From: Flavobacteriales bacterium
Lineage (GTDB): Bacteria > Bacteroidota > Bacteroidia > Flavobacteriales_D > Crocinitomicaceae
DNA length: 64,000 nucleotides
Direction of reading: 5' to 3'
Assembly: GCA_947449575.1 (NCBI GenBank)
Contig: CANFRV010000015.1
Location: 1-64,000, forward strand
In this document: positions 55,716 through 64,000 of the stretch, one piece after another
How the letters are laid out: every line of letters begins with the position of its first letter
How positions within the stretch are numbered: position 1 is the first letter of the stretch
Notes under the pieces: generated by a model
The model's input: only the letters and a program-made list of their open reading frames with translations
Told to the model about the DNA's origin: nothing
Databases searched by the model: none
Made by a program: the position numbers and the translations under genes

Positions 55716-56903
55716 ATGAAACTATTTAAACTCTATTTATTCCTTATAGTACTATTCGTTTTTTGGATATTAATTATATGGAATACAAAGGTATTACAAG
55801 CTACTTTCGTAGAAAGAGATACCTTTTTTTCAAATACATTTCATTGGTGGTCTACCACTAAAATTAGTGACCATTATTTTTTGGGAATAATAAATAAAGA
55901 TTACATACTTAATAATCAAGCCTATACTTCATATACTGTTCAAGCATTGTTGTTAAATTATGGCGTTTTATCTCTATTTAATTTAATAAGTGGTAAATCA
56001 TATGAAGTAACCCAGAATTTCCTGGTGTATCCCTTGCAATTTCTATTTTTATTAATGGTTGTAGCTACACGATATAACCAAATAAAACAATTACTTGCAA
56101 CAAAAAACATTTTACATTTAATATGGATTTTTTTGATTTTAGGCATTCTCCTTACCAATCCATTACCTTGGATTTCTTTTTTAAAGTATAGTACGGAAAA
56201 TTTCTATTTCTTACTTGTGTTAATTTTCTGCTTCATATCAGTAACAGCAAAGACACTTACCGAGCAAAAACGCGATTTGTTATTCTTAGTTTCCGGTGTT
56301 GTAATCGGTAGCTTTTTCATTGTTTTTCTAGTACCATGGATCTTTTTGTATATCTATTGTGAATCTCGTATCTATTTGAGAAAAAAAATGTTAGCTAATA
56401 TTTCCATTGTTTGTTTTTATGGGATAATAAGTTATTTATTTCCTTTCTTACTTCAAGAATTAATTGGTTTTAAAAATGTTTCTTCTGGATTTTTATTTCG
56501 ATCTGGCTTAGATGGATCTTCTATCTATTTAAAATCTACGTTTTCGCCAATTTTACATGCAGCTTCGGAACAACATTTTGGCAATATCTTATTACTTAGT
56601 TTCGGATTAATTAGTACAACTTACATTTTAAAATCGAATTGCAAATACACATTGGATAGATTAATAATGAGTTTAATACCTGGTATTTTCATTTTTGTAC
56701 TCATACCACAACATTGTACAATACACATGTATATGTTTGAATTTTTGATTATAACACCTTTAGTTTTTAATCTTATTTACCAACTATTATCCATAGAAAT
56801 ATCACAACTATCTCCAAAAAAATATGTATTCTTCGTGGGTTTATTTCTATTACTAATTATGGGGCAATTAGTTGAAATATCTAAATCTTTTCTGAATTGG
56901 TAG
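55716..56903 (+). CDS. Polytopic membrane protein of unknown function
   Basis: I do not recognise this 395-residue protein. It has about nine to eleven membrane segments, starting with LFLIVLFVFWILIIW. The first outside loop (ERDTFFSNTFHWWSTTKISD) and the overall pattern recall GT-C glycosyltransferases or related surface proteins, but no catalytic motif is certain. The ATG at 55716 is used; a TTG immediately before it is in frame. It follows the DUF1456 gene by 30 bases and converges with the SIMPL gene. Confidence 0.6.
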   Translation: MKLFKLYLFLIVLFVFWILIIWNTKVLQATFVERDTFFSNTFHWWSTTKISDHYFLGIINKDYILNNQAYTSYTVQALLLNYGVLSLFNLISGKSYEVTQNFLVYPLQFLFLLMVVATRYNQIKQLLATKNILHLIWIFLILGILLTNPLPWISFLKYSTENFYFLLVLIFCFISVTAKTLTEQKRDLLFLVSGVVIGSFFIVFLVPWIFLYIYCESRIYLRKKMLANISIVCFYGIISYLFPFLLQELIGFKNVSSGFLFRSGLDGSSIYLKSTFSPILHAASEQHFGNILLLSFGLISTTYILKSNCKYTLDRLIMSLIPGIFIFVLIPQHCTIHMYMFEFLIITPLVFNLIYQLLSIEISQLSPKKYVFFVGLFLLLIMGQLVEISKSFLNW

Positions 56904-56912
56904 TTTAGAATA

Positions 56913-57671
56913 CTATTCCAAAAAGAAAACAATCGTACTTACAACTCTACACTTTTGTAAAAATGGCTCTTCCGGTTTGGAACTACTTTCACTTCCTTCT
57001 TCCCCATAATAATACTCCCCAGCGATTGTAATTTGACCTTGTGAAGCAGTTTTTATTTTCCCTAGTTTAGCTTGCGAATCGTTTGCAAATTGTTCCCCTG
57101 CAACACGTGCATTTTTTGTACTCGCAGCAATCAATCTAGGTTTGATTGTATTTAATTCTGGAAAGTAATAATTTGTTGTTAAAGTAGCAGTTAAATCTCT
57201 ACTAACTAAATCCACGTTAATTTTAGCAGATTTATCTTCTGTACTTTTAACGTCCTTGGAAGTAACGATTAAATTTTGAGAAATGGTATAACGATCAATT
57301 TTTACTTGAACTTCTTGTCCGTTTTGCCATTCTGTCTCATAATATTTTTGTTTATCGGTAATATTGATGTTTTTTACTTCGATATCCTCTTTTTTATATC
57401 CTTGCGTTTTTAGATACTTTTCAATCGCTTTTTTCTTATCCTCTGTTAATTGAATCAGTTCTTTTAAATCATCTCCAGCATACGAAAAACTCACATTAAT
57501 AGTTGCTGCAGTTGCTGACATATCCATCTCTGCTAAGCCTTTCACAGTAACAACACGATCTTTGTCGCTAAACGTTTTAAGTCCTCTAAATATAAAAAAG
57601 CCAAGTAAGAATAGACCTAGCAATAACGAAGATCCAAGAATGATATGTTTTGATGGTGAATTGTTTTCCAT
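56913..57671 (-). CDS. SIMPL domain protein (DUF541)
   Basis: The 252-residue protein has an N-terminal helix (HIILGSSLLLGLFLLGFFIFRGL) that anchors or exports it, then the SIMPL domain: VVTVKGLAEMDMSATAATIN, YKKEDIEVKNINITDKQKYY and VAGEQFANDSQAKLGKIKTA. SIMPL proteins such as E. coli YggE are periplasmic and linked to oxidative stress, with unclear biochemistry. The gene is monocistronic. Confidence 0.85.
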   Translation of the reverse strand: MENNSPSKHIILGSSLLLGLFLLGFFIFRGLKTFSDKDRVVTVKGLAEMDMSATAATINVSFSYAGDDLKELIQLTEDKKKAIEKYLKTQGYKKEDIEVKNINITDKQKYYETEWQNGQEVQVKIDRYTISQNLIVTSKDVKSTEDKSAKINVDLVSRDLTATLTTNYYFPELNTIKPRLIAASTKNARVAGEQFANDSQAKLGKIKTASQGQITIAGEYYYGEEGSESSSKPEEPFLQKCRVVSTIVFFLE

Positions 57672-57774
57672 GAGGAGAGATTTTAAAATTATTTTTAAGT
57701 AATTAATTTACTAATAGATTATAAATGTAATAAATTGAAATTAGTTAGAGTTCAATAGTTTAAACTATCTTTAT

Positions 57775-58479
57775 TTAAAGTTTTTTCAAAATTTCATAAA
57801 CCTCCTTCATCCCCTCCACTGCTGTTTTTTGAATGTAATGTCCTTTGATTGCATGATCGGTATGTACATATACTTCAGCAGGATCTATGACAATTAACTT
57901 TGCATGTGCTGACAGGTAATGTGGGATACTATTTGCAGGATATACTTGCATCGAACTTCCGATTATCACACAAACATCACACTCTATCGCTAATTTCTTC
58001 GCTTCGTACATTTTGGTTTCGTCTAACATCTCACCAAACCAAACGATGTGTGGTCGAAGCTGACTCCCCTTTTCACATTTGTCACCCAGATGAATATCTC
58101 CATTACAATCGTAAATCATTGTAGAATCTATCGTTGAACGAGATTTCAATAATTCACCATGTAAATGAACTACTTTCTGCGCACCTGCTCGTTCATGTAG
58201 ATTATCTACATTTTGGGTTACTACGAATACATCAAAGTTGACTTGTAGTTTAGCAATCAACTCATGCGCTAAATTCGGCGATACTTCCAAACATTGTTTG
58301 CGACGTTGGTTGTAGAAATCCAAGACTAATTGTGGGTCGTTTTCCCAACCTTCAAAGGTGCACACATCTTCAATTCGGTAATTATTCCATAATCCATCTG
58401 GACTATTTCTAAAGGTTTGAACGCCGCTTTCAGCAGAGACACCCGCTCCTGTGAAGAATAGGATTTTTTGTTTTTTCAT
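57775..58479 (-). CDS. cobB: NAD-dependent protein deacylase (sirtuin, class III)
   Basis: The 234-residue sirtuin has the NAD loop GAGVSAESGVQTFR (residues 11-24), QNVDNLHERAG and catalytic H107 in HLHGEL. Y56-x-x-R59 (DFYNQRR) is the pair that reads succinyl or malonyl groups in CobB and SIRT5, so desuccinylase or demalonylase activity is likely besides deacetylation. The zinc module keeps two of the usual four cysteines (DCNGD and DKCEKG), so zinc may be absent. It is monocistronic, followed upstream by the first repeat array. Confidence 0.9.
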   Translation of the reverse strand: MKKQKILFFTGAGVSAESGVQTFRNSPDGLWNNYRIEDVCTFEGWENDPQLVLDFYNQRRKQCLEVSPNLAHELIAKLQVNFDVFVVTQNVDNLHERAGAQKVVHLHGELLKSRSTIDSTMIYDCNGDIHLGDKCEKGSQLRPHIVWFGEMLDETKMYEAKKLAIECDVCVIIGSSMQVYPANSIPHYLSAHAKLIVIDPAEVYVHTDHAIKGHYIQKTAVEGMKEVYEILKKL

Positions 58480-58570
58480 TGGTGAGGTTTTTTAGATATA
58501 CGAGAAGGAAGATGAAATATAACAATTGTTTAGTGAATCATATAAGTCATTTAAGATATTTTTGAAGGTT

Positions 58571-58800
58571 TGATGGGGAATTAACCATTAAGGCATTGAT
58601 AAGTTGAGATTGATAGTAGATAGTTAGGTTTGAAGATATATTAAGAATGGCTTTGCCATTTTGGGGAAACATATAAGGCATATAAGAAATTTTGTTGGGT
58701 TGGTTGGGGATTTTAACCATTGAGGCATTGAGAAGTTGAGGATTATAGTAGATTGTTAGGATTGAAGAAACGTTAAGAATGGCTTTGCCATTTAGGGAAG
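58571..58800. repeat. Noncoding repeat array 1: two ~132-bp units
   Basis: Two units are 132 bases apart, each with TTAACCATT-AGGCATTGA (58581; 58713), AAGTTGAG, and the 15-base palindrome AATGGCTTTGCCATT (58646-58660; 58778-58792). The segment between them, GGCATATAAGAAATTTTGTT and onward, recurs in array 2. It fills the 322-base gap between the sirtuin and nucleotidase genes. It holds no ORF of note. Confidence 0.85.
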
Positions 58801-58802
58801 TG

Positions 58803-59720
58803 CTATTTATTCAATGGGGAATCAGAATTGTAAGGAACTTTACCAGAAGGTACAACTTTAGATGCAGATTCTAAGTGGTGATCTTGGTCGTCGAAGAAGA
58901 TGTGGGCGCCAAACGCTGCAAGTACATTATCCTTGGATAAGCCGCCTAGAAAATAAGTTTCATTGACATATACTCCCCAATTTCGCAAGGTTTTAATTAC
59001 GCGTAAATGTGCGGGTGCACTGCGAGCAGTAACAATTGCTAATCGTAAAGGTGAATCCTCGATCCCGACTGGCAACTGATGTTGTAAACGGGAAAGTTTC
59101 TTTAATAAATTTGCAAACGGACCTTCGGTCAGCGGAACATCCACGTTTTCACTTTCGTGTTTTTGGAATGCATCTAAGCCTTCTCTCTTGTAGCGTTGTT
59201 CTGATTCATCAGAAAACAATACTGCATCCGCATCAAATGCAATTTTAACCTTTATATCGTCTAACTGCACATCTGTTGGTGGAGCATAAATTAAAGCTGC
59301 GGCACATTTCCCACTATCAATCACTTGTTGTACATCACTACTGTCTTTCGATAAAAAAAGATCGATTGAATAAGCATCTATATATGGAGATAAAGGTTCT
59401 CCTCCTGAAAATGCTAAACGGGTAATTGCTAAACCATGTGTTTGTAAGGAGTGTAATACTCTCACACCGGTTTCAGGACTATTTCTAGACATCACGACAA
59501 TTTCAACGACTTGTTTTTTCGCGAGTTGATTTAATTGCAATAAATTTTTAACTAAATGAAAAGCAGTTCCTGGTTCTAATGGTTCGTTTTCGTGTTTTAA
59601 TTGATAATTTCGAAATGCATCTACTCCTTCTTTTTCATAGATTTCATTTTCTTTTTCCAAATTAAAAAGGGAACGCGTGGATACTCCGATTACTAGGATT
59701 TGAGATAAGTCGACTGCCAT
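58803..59720 (-). CDS. Cytosolic 5'-nucleotidase (5_nucleotid, PF06189-like)
   Basis: The 305-residue protein is an internal duplication: VIGVSTRSLFNLEKENEIYE with GVDAFRNYQLKHENEPLEPG in the first half mirrors KIAFDADAVLFSDESEQRY with GLDAFQKHESENVDVPLTEG in the second. Only the second half has the DxD nucleophile motif (FDADAV), with FFDDQDHH as the acidic metal pair. It resembles the cytosolic 5'-nucleotidase IA group that hydrolyses nucleoside monophosphates. Repeat arrays lie on both sides, which isolates it from its neighbours. Confidence 0.85.
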   Translation of the reverse strand: MAVDLSQILVIGVSTRSLFNLEKENEIYEKEGVDAFRNYQLKHENEPLEPGTAFHLVKNLLQLNQLAKKQVVEIVVMSRNSPETGVRVLHSLQTHGLAITRLAFSGGEPLSPYIDAYSIDLFLSKDSSDVQQVIDSGKCAAALIYAPPTDVQLDDIKVKIAFDADAVLFSDESEQRYKREGLDAFQKHESENVDVPLTEGPFANLLKKLSRLQHQLPVGIEDSPLRLAIVTARSAPAHLRVIKTLRNWGVYVNETYFLGGLSKDNVLAAFGAHIFFDDQDHHLESASKVVPSGKVPYNSDSPLNK

Positions 59721-59828
59721 AATATTTATTACTTAATATAAATATAACTAAAAAAACAGGAATTCATTTTAAGTAAGCGATTAACCAAAATAAGGTAAGT
59801 AAGAAATTGGTAAGGGATTGGTTTGGGA

Positions 59829-60100
59829 TTTAACCATTAAGGCATATAAGAAATTTTGTTGGGTTGGTTGGGGAATTTAACCATTGAGGCATTAAGAAGT
59901 TGTGGTGGATAATGATTTGTGTTGTGGTTTGAAGATGCATTGAGAATGGCTTTGCCATTTTGGGGAACGATATAAGGCATATAAGAAATTGTCGAGTTTG
60001 TAGCGGGGAGTAACCATTAAGGCATTGAGAAGTTGAGGTGGAGAAAGATTTGCTAGGATTTAAGATATATTAAGAATGGCTTTGCCATTTAAGGTTAGAT
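59829..60100. repeat. Noncoding repeat array 2: two ~130-bp units plus a partial
   Basis: TTAACCATTGAGGCATT at 59877 and TAACCATTAAGGCATTGAGA at 60011 begin two units; the palindrome AATGGCTTTGCCATT ends each at 59945-59959 and 60075-60089 (130 bases apart). A partial unit from 59831 carries 35 bases also present at 58676-58710. The array fills most of the 455-base gap before the AAA+ gene. Both arrays read in the same orientation. Confidence 0.85.
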
Positions 60101-60175
60101 TTCAGTTTTTTTCTTTTTTTGTTATATCTCTCTCAGAATCTCGTATACTAATTTGAAATCATTAAATTCTCTTTT

Positions 60176-61846
60176 ATGAAAAAGCAACGTATCAACAAAG
60201 ACGCAATTTTTGCAGCAATTAATGCTATCTATCTTCAATCAGAAGGGAAAGTTCCAAATCCAGCTTTTTATGCAACAATGAAGAAAGAATTGTCTGTTTT
60301 GACTAAGTATACAAGACTTCCATGCGAAGAAGCATACATTTTTGCTATTATCTTCTACGTGAATCTTATGGGAGAAAGTTCAAATTTAAATGATTTGAGC
60401 AAATATTTTCAAACGAATACATTTTCGTTGCTAAGTATTATAGATTCCATACAATCTTTATGTGATAAAGGAATTGTGAAAAGTAAAAAACTACGTTCTA
60501 GGCATGACCATTTATTATTTAGTTACTCCTATGCTATTACTAAAAATATTAGTTATAACCTTTTAAAAGGTAAAGATTTCCCAGAGGTAGAAACAAAGAA
60601 TATTAGTGCTGAAATTGAATTAATTGAAGCATTTCATACGGTTGGAGTTCAGTGTATTGATGGTGAAATTCAAGTGATCGACCTAGAAGATTGTGTACAG
60701 GATTTACTTAAAACTTACTCTAATTTTGAAGCAGCTAAATTGGTGATCGATTTTAAATTATCAACGGAAGAAATTATCGTATTTTATTATATCATTTGGA
60801 ATACTTTATGTGGTCAAAATGGAATTGACATTGATAATTTACAAGGTGCTATATTTAAATCGCGCAGTCAGCAAGTGCTTTTTACCCAGTCGATGGTACA
60901 AGGAAATAATCCATTGGTAAAACACGAATTAATTGAATATGTAAGTACTGGTTTTATGAATAATTTTGAAGCTAGTCCATCGAGAAAATCAGCAGATAAG
61001 CTAGCGCAATTTGATGTAATAATTAAAATGCCTACTTCGCGCAGATCAACGGTGATTTTACCAGATTCGATAACAGAAAAGGAGTTGTTTTATAGTGAAA
61101 AAGAAAATCAACAATTGTCTGCCGTTAGCTCCATACTTCAAGAAGAAAATTACACTAAATTGGTGGATCGTATGACATCTAAAGGAATGCCTCAAGGGGT
61201 AAATATCTTATTGTTTGGCGCTCCAGGAACAGGGAAAACAGAAAGTGTATTACAGTTAGCCAAAAAATCTGGTCGTGAGATTATCAAAGTAGATATTAGT
61301 AATACAAAATCCATGTGGTTTGGTGAAAGTGAAAAAATTATCAAGCGTATTTTTAACGATTACCGAGAATACGCTAAAAAATCACACCTCTGCCCTATTT
61401 TGTTTTTCAATGAGGCAGATGCCGTTTTATCGAAACGTAGTAGTAATGGTTCAGGTAACACACAACAAACGGAAAATGCCATTCAAAATATCTTGTTGGA
61501 TGAATTAGAAAATTTTAGTGGGGTTTTTATGGCTACTACCAATCTAATGAACAACTTGGACAAAGCATTTGAACGTCGATTTTTATATAAAGTGGAGTTT
61601 TCAGTACCAACAGAAATACAACGCACACATATTTGGCAAAGTAAATTCTCTACACTAACGCAAGAGGATTGTAGTTATTTAGCAACTAATTATGAAATAT
61701 CAGGAGGACAAATTGATAATGTGTATCGTAAAGGTGAAATTAATTACATTCTAAATAACGAAGCAGCAAGCCTTGAATTGTTGGTTCGATTTTGTGAGGA
61801 AGAGGTAAATCATACGCAGAGTTATTCTCGGATTGGGTTTAGATGA
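60176..61846 (+). CDS. AAA+ ATPase with unknown N-terminal domain
   Basis: The 556-residue protein has a mostly helical N-terminal part of about 300 residues that I cannot assign, then one AAA+ module: Walker A GAPGTGKT (348-355), Walker B ILFFNEAD with Asn where the Mg-binding Asp is usual and E413 kept, sensor-1 ATTN, and the RR pair in AFERRFL as arginine finger. It may remodel or unfold partner proteins. The start at 60176 follows an AT-rich, C-poor leader. It converges with a Cys-rich/wHTH-like gene and a VWA gene that could be partners. Confidence 0.8.
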   Translation: MKKQRINKDAIFAAINAIYLQSEGKVPNPAFYATMKKELSVLTKYTRLPCEEAYIFAIIFYVNLMGESSNLNDLSKYFQTNTFSLLSIIDSIQSLCDKGIVKSKKLRSRHDHLLFSYSYAITKNISYNLLKGKDFPEVETKNISAEIELIEAFHTVGVQCIDGEIQVIDLEDCVQDLLKTYSNFEAAKLVIDFKLSTEEIIVFYYIIWNTLCGQNGIDIDNLQGAIFKSRSQQVLFTQSMVQGNNPLVKHELIEYVSTGFMNNFEASPSRKSADKLAQFDVIIKMPTSRRSTVILPDSITEKELFYSEKENQQLSAVSSILQEENYTKLVDRMTSKGMPQGVNILLFGAPGTGKTESVLQLAKKSGREIIKVDISNTKSMWFGESEKIIKRIFNDYREYAKKSHLCPILFFNEADAVLSKRSSNGSGNTQQTENAIQNILLDELENFSGVFMATTNLMNNLDKAFERRFLYKVEFSVPTEIQRTHIWQSKFSTLTQEDCSYLATNYEISGGQIDNVYRKGEINYILNNEAASLELLVRFCEEEVNHTQSYSRIGFR

Positions 61847-61855
61847 GTGACGGGG

Positions 61856-61880
61856 CATCGAGAGCCTCAGCCACCGTAAG
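61856..61880. repeat. Second REP-like element after the AAA+ gene
   Basis: GGCATCGAGAGCCTCAGCCA continues to CCGTAAG and shares TCGAGnGCCTCAGnnACCG with the rsmD-tail element at 55353-55371. Both lie by the sequence AGATGAGTGAyG: here it spans the AAA+ stop codon, in the rsmD case it follows the repeat. Confidence 0.45.
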
Positions 61881-61920
61881 GGAGAAGATTACTAGTATAA
61901 ATTAATGAGGTAGAGAGTGA

Positions 61921-62304
61921 TTATTTTGATTTAATATTACCTTCATTATTATACATATCAATTAATAAGATTAATTCAAGAATGTTTTGTTTACGCTTAT
62001 TTTGTATTGCTTTTAATTGATTATAGGAAGTACGTGATGATTCAAAAATAGAATCAGATTTAGTCATTTCTTTTATTTCTTGTAGATTATCTTCTTCAAA
62101 ATCTATCTTCAAAATCATTTTATTTAAATTATTTTTTCTAGTAGATTCAGATATTAAGTTAATCAGCAATTTGTCTTTGCTTTTTAAATAATCCATATAA
62201 AAATTATTGTCTACAGAGAACAAAAATTCATACAATTCTAATTGTGTTTTGAAACGTTTTTCGCCTTTACGCTTCAAGTATTTAATGATTACTGATTCAT
62301 CCAT
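61921..62304 (-). CDS. Small helical protein of unknown function
   Basis: I do not recognise this 127-residue, Lys/Glu/Asn-rich protein. It appears all-helical, with no signal peptide or membrane segment; YLKRKGEKRFKTQLELYEFL opens it and IQNKRKQNILELILLIDMYN ends it. It lies on the minus strand 113 bases downstream of the Cys-rich gene and converges with the AAA+ gene. It could be an adaptor in the same locus, which is inference from position only. Confidence 0.5.
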   Translation of the reverse strand: MDESVIIKYLKRKGEKRFKTQLELYEFLFSVDNNFYMDYLKSKDKLLINLISESTRKNNLNKMILKIDFEEDNLQEIKEMTKSDSIFESSRTSYNQLKAIQNKRKQNILELILLIDMYNNEGNIKSK

Positions 62305-62417
62305 TTTGTATATTTTTTTGTGAAATTTATTAAATCAATTATTTAACTTTTAAGTTTAAAATCTAAAACCAATTATTCTAACAACTCCCTTAAATTATTT
62401 TAAATCAAAGTATTACC

Positions 62418-63560
62418 TTACACAATTTCCACCCCTTCTCTATTCAATGGAATTCCATGAACTCCAGTTGGTAAGACCTGAATGTAATAATTTTCCGAAA
62501 GTTCGGTTCCTATTGCTTTCTTGAATTTACTTTTAATGCGTGATAATGTGGTGTGTAATTCTCCGTCCAAATAATTGACCAATAAACTGATCGTATTTTG
62601 CATTTCGTCTTTATTAAACCTTCCACTCACCTTTTGATAATAGGTAAACAATTCTTCGTTGTGGTCATGCAGCGAATTCAATGCAATTCCTTCCTTATGA
62701 TGTATGAATAAGAGGTATAAACTCAATTCTTTTGGGTTTAGTCGAACATCTAAGTTTCCAAAATCCGTCAAGAATATTTTTTTAGCGTCTAAATCGATTT
62801 TAATTCTGCTGTCTTTGTTAATGATGCCTATTCGTTTACGAAACATTAAATTGGCACGTATACCATCCATCACACTGAAAAGTTGGTTTAAATAATGTGG
62901 CGGAACATCTTTATTCTTCATGACTTGCATACAAGCATCACAAACATCTGCAGTTCGCATTTTAATCGTGATTTCTGTTTTGTTTTTACAAAAATCATTC
63001 ACACATCCAACCGTTTTTTTGTGAAATCTAGTGACAATTTCTTTCTGATTTTGACACATTAAACCACGTAAAACCCAAGTAGTGACTTCATAAGCTATAG
63101 GGTAACGAATATCTGTTCCATCTCCAAAAAACCATGGCCAATCATCCGTATGAATAAATCCTGTTCGCAAGGAAGGTCCTAAAAAAGCAAACCAATTTTT
63201 CTCATTATATTGATTCGTTAAGAGAAATACAAAATCATTTAAATCAACGTGTTGCTCATTCCGGTAGTATTCAACTTCATCGAACAGCTGTTTCCATGTG
63301 TAATATTTTTTCTTTAGAGGAAAAATTGGTCTTTCGTAGCGTTTCGTTGAATATTCGGACATTGAACACATTATATCTAATTGTTCTTGATGTTCAAACT
63401 TGGTTTTATTACGGAATATTTTTGAACCATATGGATTGTCCAATTCCACGGTACCACCGTCTACAAAATCGATGGTACCTGGATAAGCATTCAGTAAATT
63501 AAGTACATTTTCAAAATCTTCTAGTTGAAAATCGGCGGTACGAACTAAATATACTTTCAT
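62418..63560 (-). CDS. Unknown protein with Cys4/His cluster and winged-helix-like C-terminus
   Basis: This 380-residue protein is not assigned with certainty. Residues 1-130 form an alpha/beta part (MKVYLVRTADFQLEDF). Residues 150-212 contain PIAYEVTTWVLRGLM, H180 and four cysteines C186, C191, C207, C210 (GCVNDFC, then ADVCDAC), a likely zinc site; the layout recalls metzincin peptidases whose HExxH has decayed, but that is speculative. Residues 275-375 (LNPKELSLYLLFIHHKEG to LSRIKSKFKKAIG) resemble a response-regulator-type winged helix. The VWA gene lies directly upstream on the same strand. Confidence 0.55.
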   Translation of the reverse strand: MKVYLVRTADFQLEDFENVLNLLNAYPGTIDFVDGGTVELDNPYGSKIFRNKTKFEHQEQLDIMCSMSEYSTKRYERPIFPLKKKYYTWKQLFDEVEYYRNEQHVDLNDFVFLLTNQYNEKNWFAFLGPSLRTGFIHTDDWPWFFGDGTDIRYPIAYEVTTWVLRGLMCQNQKEIVTRFHKKTVGCVNDFCKNKTEITIKMRTADVCDACMQVMKNKDVPPHYLNQLFSVMDGIRANLMFRKRIGIINKDSRIKIDLDAKKIFLTDFGNLDVRLNPKELSLYLLFIHHKEGIALNSLHDHNEELFTYYQKVSGRFNKDEMQNTISLLVNYLDGELHTTLSRIKSKFKKAIGTELSENYYIQVLPTGVHGIPLNREGVEIV

Positions 63561-63602
63561 TGCAATTGGTTTTAATGAGTTAAATATAAGATTAATAAGT
63601 CA

Positions 63603-64000
63603 TTACTTTTTAGAGAAAAAGATTTTTTTAATGATCCCAGCTTCTTTACTACTCGAATAAGAACGTATATTATCATTGATATCAGCTGACATACACATAT
63701 AATCTGACTTATCAATATTAATGGTATTCTCCGATTTAATGTTCAACATTTGAGAAGTGTGTATAGCGTCAAAATCAGCTCCAATGAATGTAAACGTCCA
63801 TTTATTAGTACTTTCTAATGTAGCAATTTTTTGTGCTATATCGTGGTACGAAAAAAATCGAGAAGCATTTTCATGTCCATCCGTAATAATTACGAAAACG
63901 ACTGACATTTCATCGGATTCAATACGTTGATTATATTTCTCTTTTACCTCATGAATATTTTTTCCAATGGCATCTAGTAACGCAGTCATTCCTCTTGGAC
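63603..64000 (-). CDS. VWA-domain protein, N-terminus beyond the window (partial)
   Basis: The frame is open to the window edge: three codons (QRG) precede the internal Met at 63989, giving RGMTALLDAIGK, the MIDAS threonine loop of a VWA domain, so the first MIDAS motif (DxSxS) lies outside. FVIITDGHENASRFFS carries the third MIDAS aspartate and TFTFIGADFDA is the next strand. VWA proteins often pair with AAA+ ATPases to deliver or load substrates. It is upstream of, and co-directional with, the Cys-rich gene, gap 42 bases. Confidence 0.8.
   Translation of the reverse strand, partial: PRGMTALLDAIGKNIHEVKEKYNQRIESDEMSVVFVIITDGHENASRFFSYHDIAQKIATLESTNKWTFTFIGADFDAIHTSQMLNIKSENTINIDKSDYMCMSADINDNIRSYSSSKEAGIIKKIFFSKK

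Noticed and set aside
58571-60100. CRISPR array or tandem satellite
   Set aside because: The units are ~130 bases with diverged spacing, not short identical repeats with unique spacers, and no cas genes were seen.

Overview
The window looks like chromosomal DNA from a low-GC member of the Bacteroidota, most likely the Flavobacteriales. Lineage markers are visible directly: promoters of the TTG / TAnnTTTG type upstream of rpmH, carB and others; a secreted subtilisin-like protease with a C-terminal type IX secretion (T9SS) sorting domain; a fused CcsB-CcsA cytochrome c maturation protein; a CarB without the C-terminal allosteric domain; and small proteins (DUF4834, DUF5606, DUF3822, BatA-type) that I associate with this phylum. 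The family (for example Crocinitomicaceae) is only a guess. No rRNA, tRNA, CRISPR array or insertion sequence was recognised.

Layout. Positions 1-2900 are accessory-looking: the tail of a barrel-like protein, an attC-like hairpin, a DUF1810 gene, a DUF4143-type ATPase with near-identical palindromes on both sides, and a DUF1826 gene. 2937-12487 is a surface polysaccharide locus: glycosyltransferase, methyltransferase and asparagine synthase on the minus strand, then two flippases, an FkbM methyltransferase, a second glycosyltransferase and a FemAB/GNAT-like protein on the plus strand. 12479-13852 holds a MntA/HepT toxin-antitoxin pair whose last gene shares a base with bshB1 (bacillithiol synthesis). 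13890-23198 is a minus-strand run: carB, DUF4834, YfhO and ccsBA.

23326-45650 is mostly core metabolism and envelope: a PLP desulfhydrase/deaminase, gcvT, a class III CoA-transferase, an RlpA-like protein, an active/inactive pair of M16 peptidases, secA, an ECF-like sigma factor, a two-gene acyltransferase operon resembling glycine-lipid synthesis (glsA-glsB), rpmH, an ABC exporter, a long plant/cyanobacterial-type ispH, a VanX-like dipeptidase, an aminotransferase, mpl and a TPR/coil protein. 45798-57671 carries the T9SS protease, DUF5606, a BatA-like VWA membrane protein, a dihydroorotase homologue that has lost its metal ligands, a PmtA-like methyltransferase, DUF3822-rsmD, a short DUF1456 protein, a polytopic membrane protein and a SIMPL protein.

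The right end (57775-64000) becomes accessory again: a sirtuin, a 5'-nucleotidase with a noncoding ~130-bp repeat array on each side, then an AAA+ ATPase convergent with three minus-strand genes (small helical protein; Cys-rich protein with a winged-helix-like C-terminus; VWA protein cut by the window edge). This AAA+/VWA group is the best candidate for an undescribed system, but the window ends inside it, so membership and function remain open.
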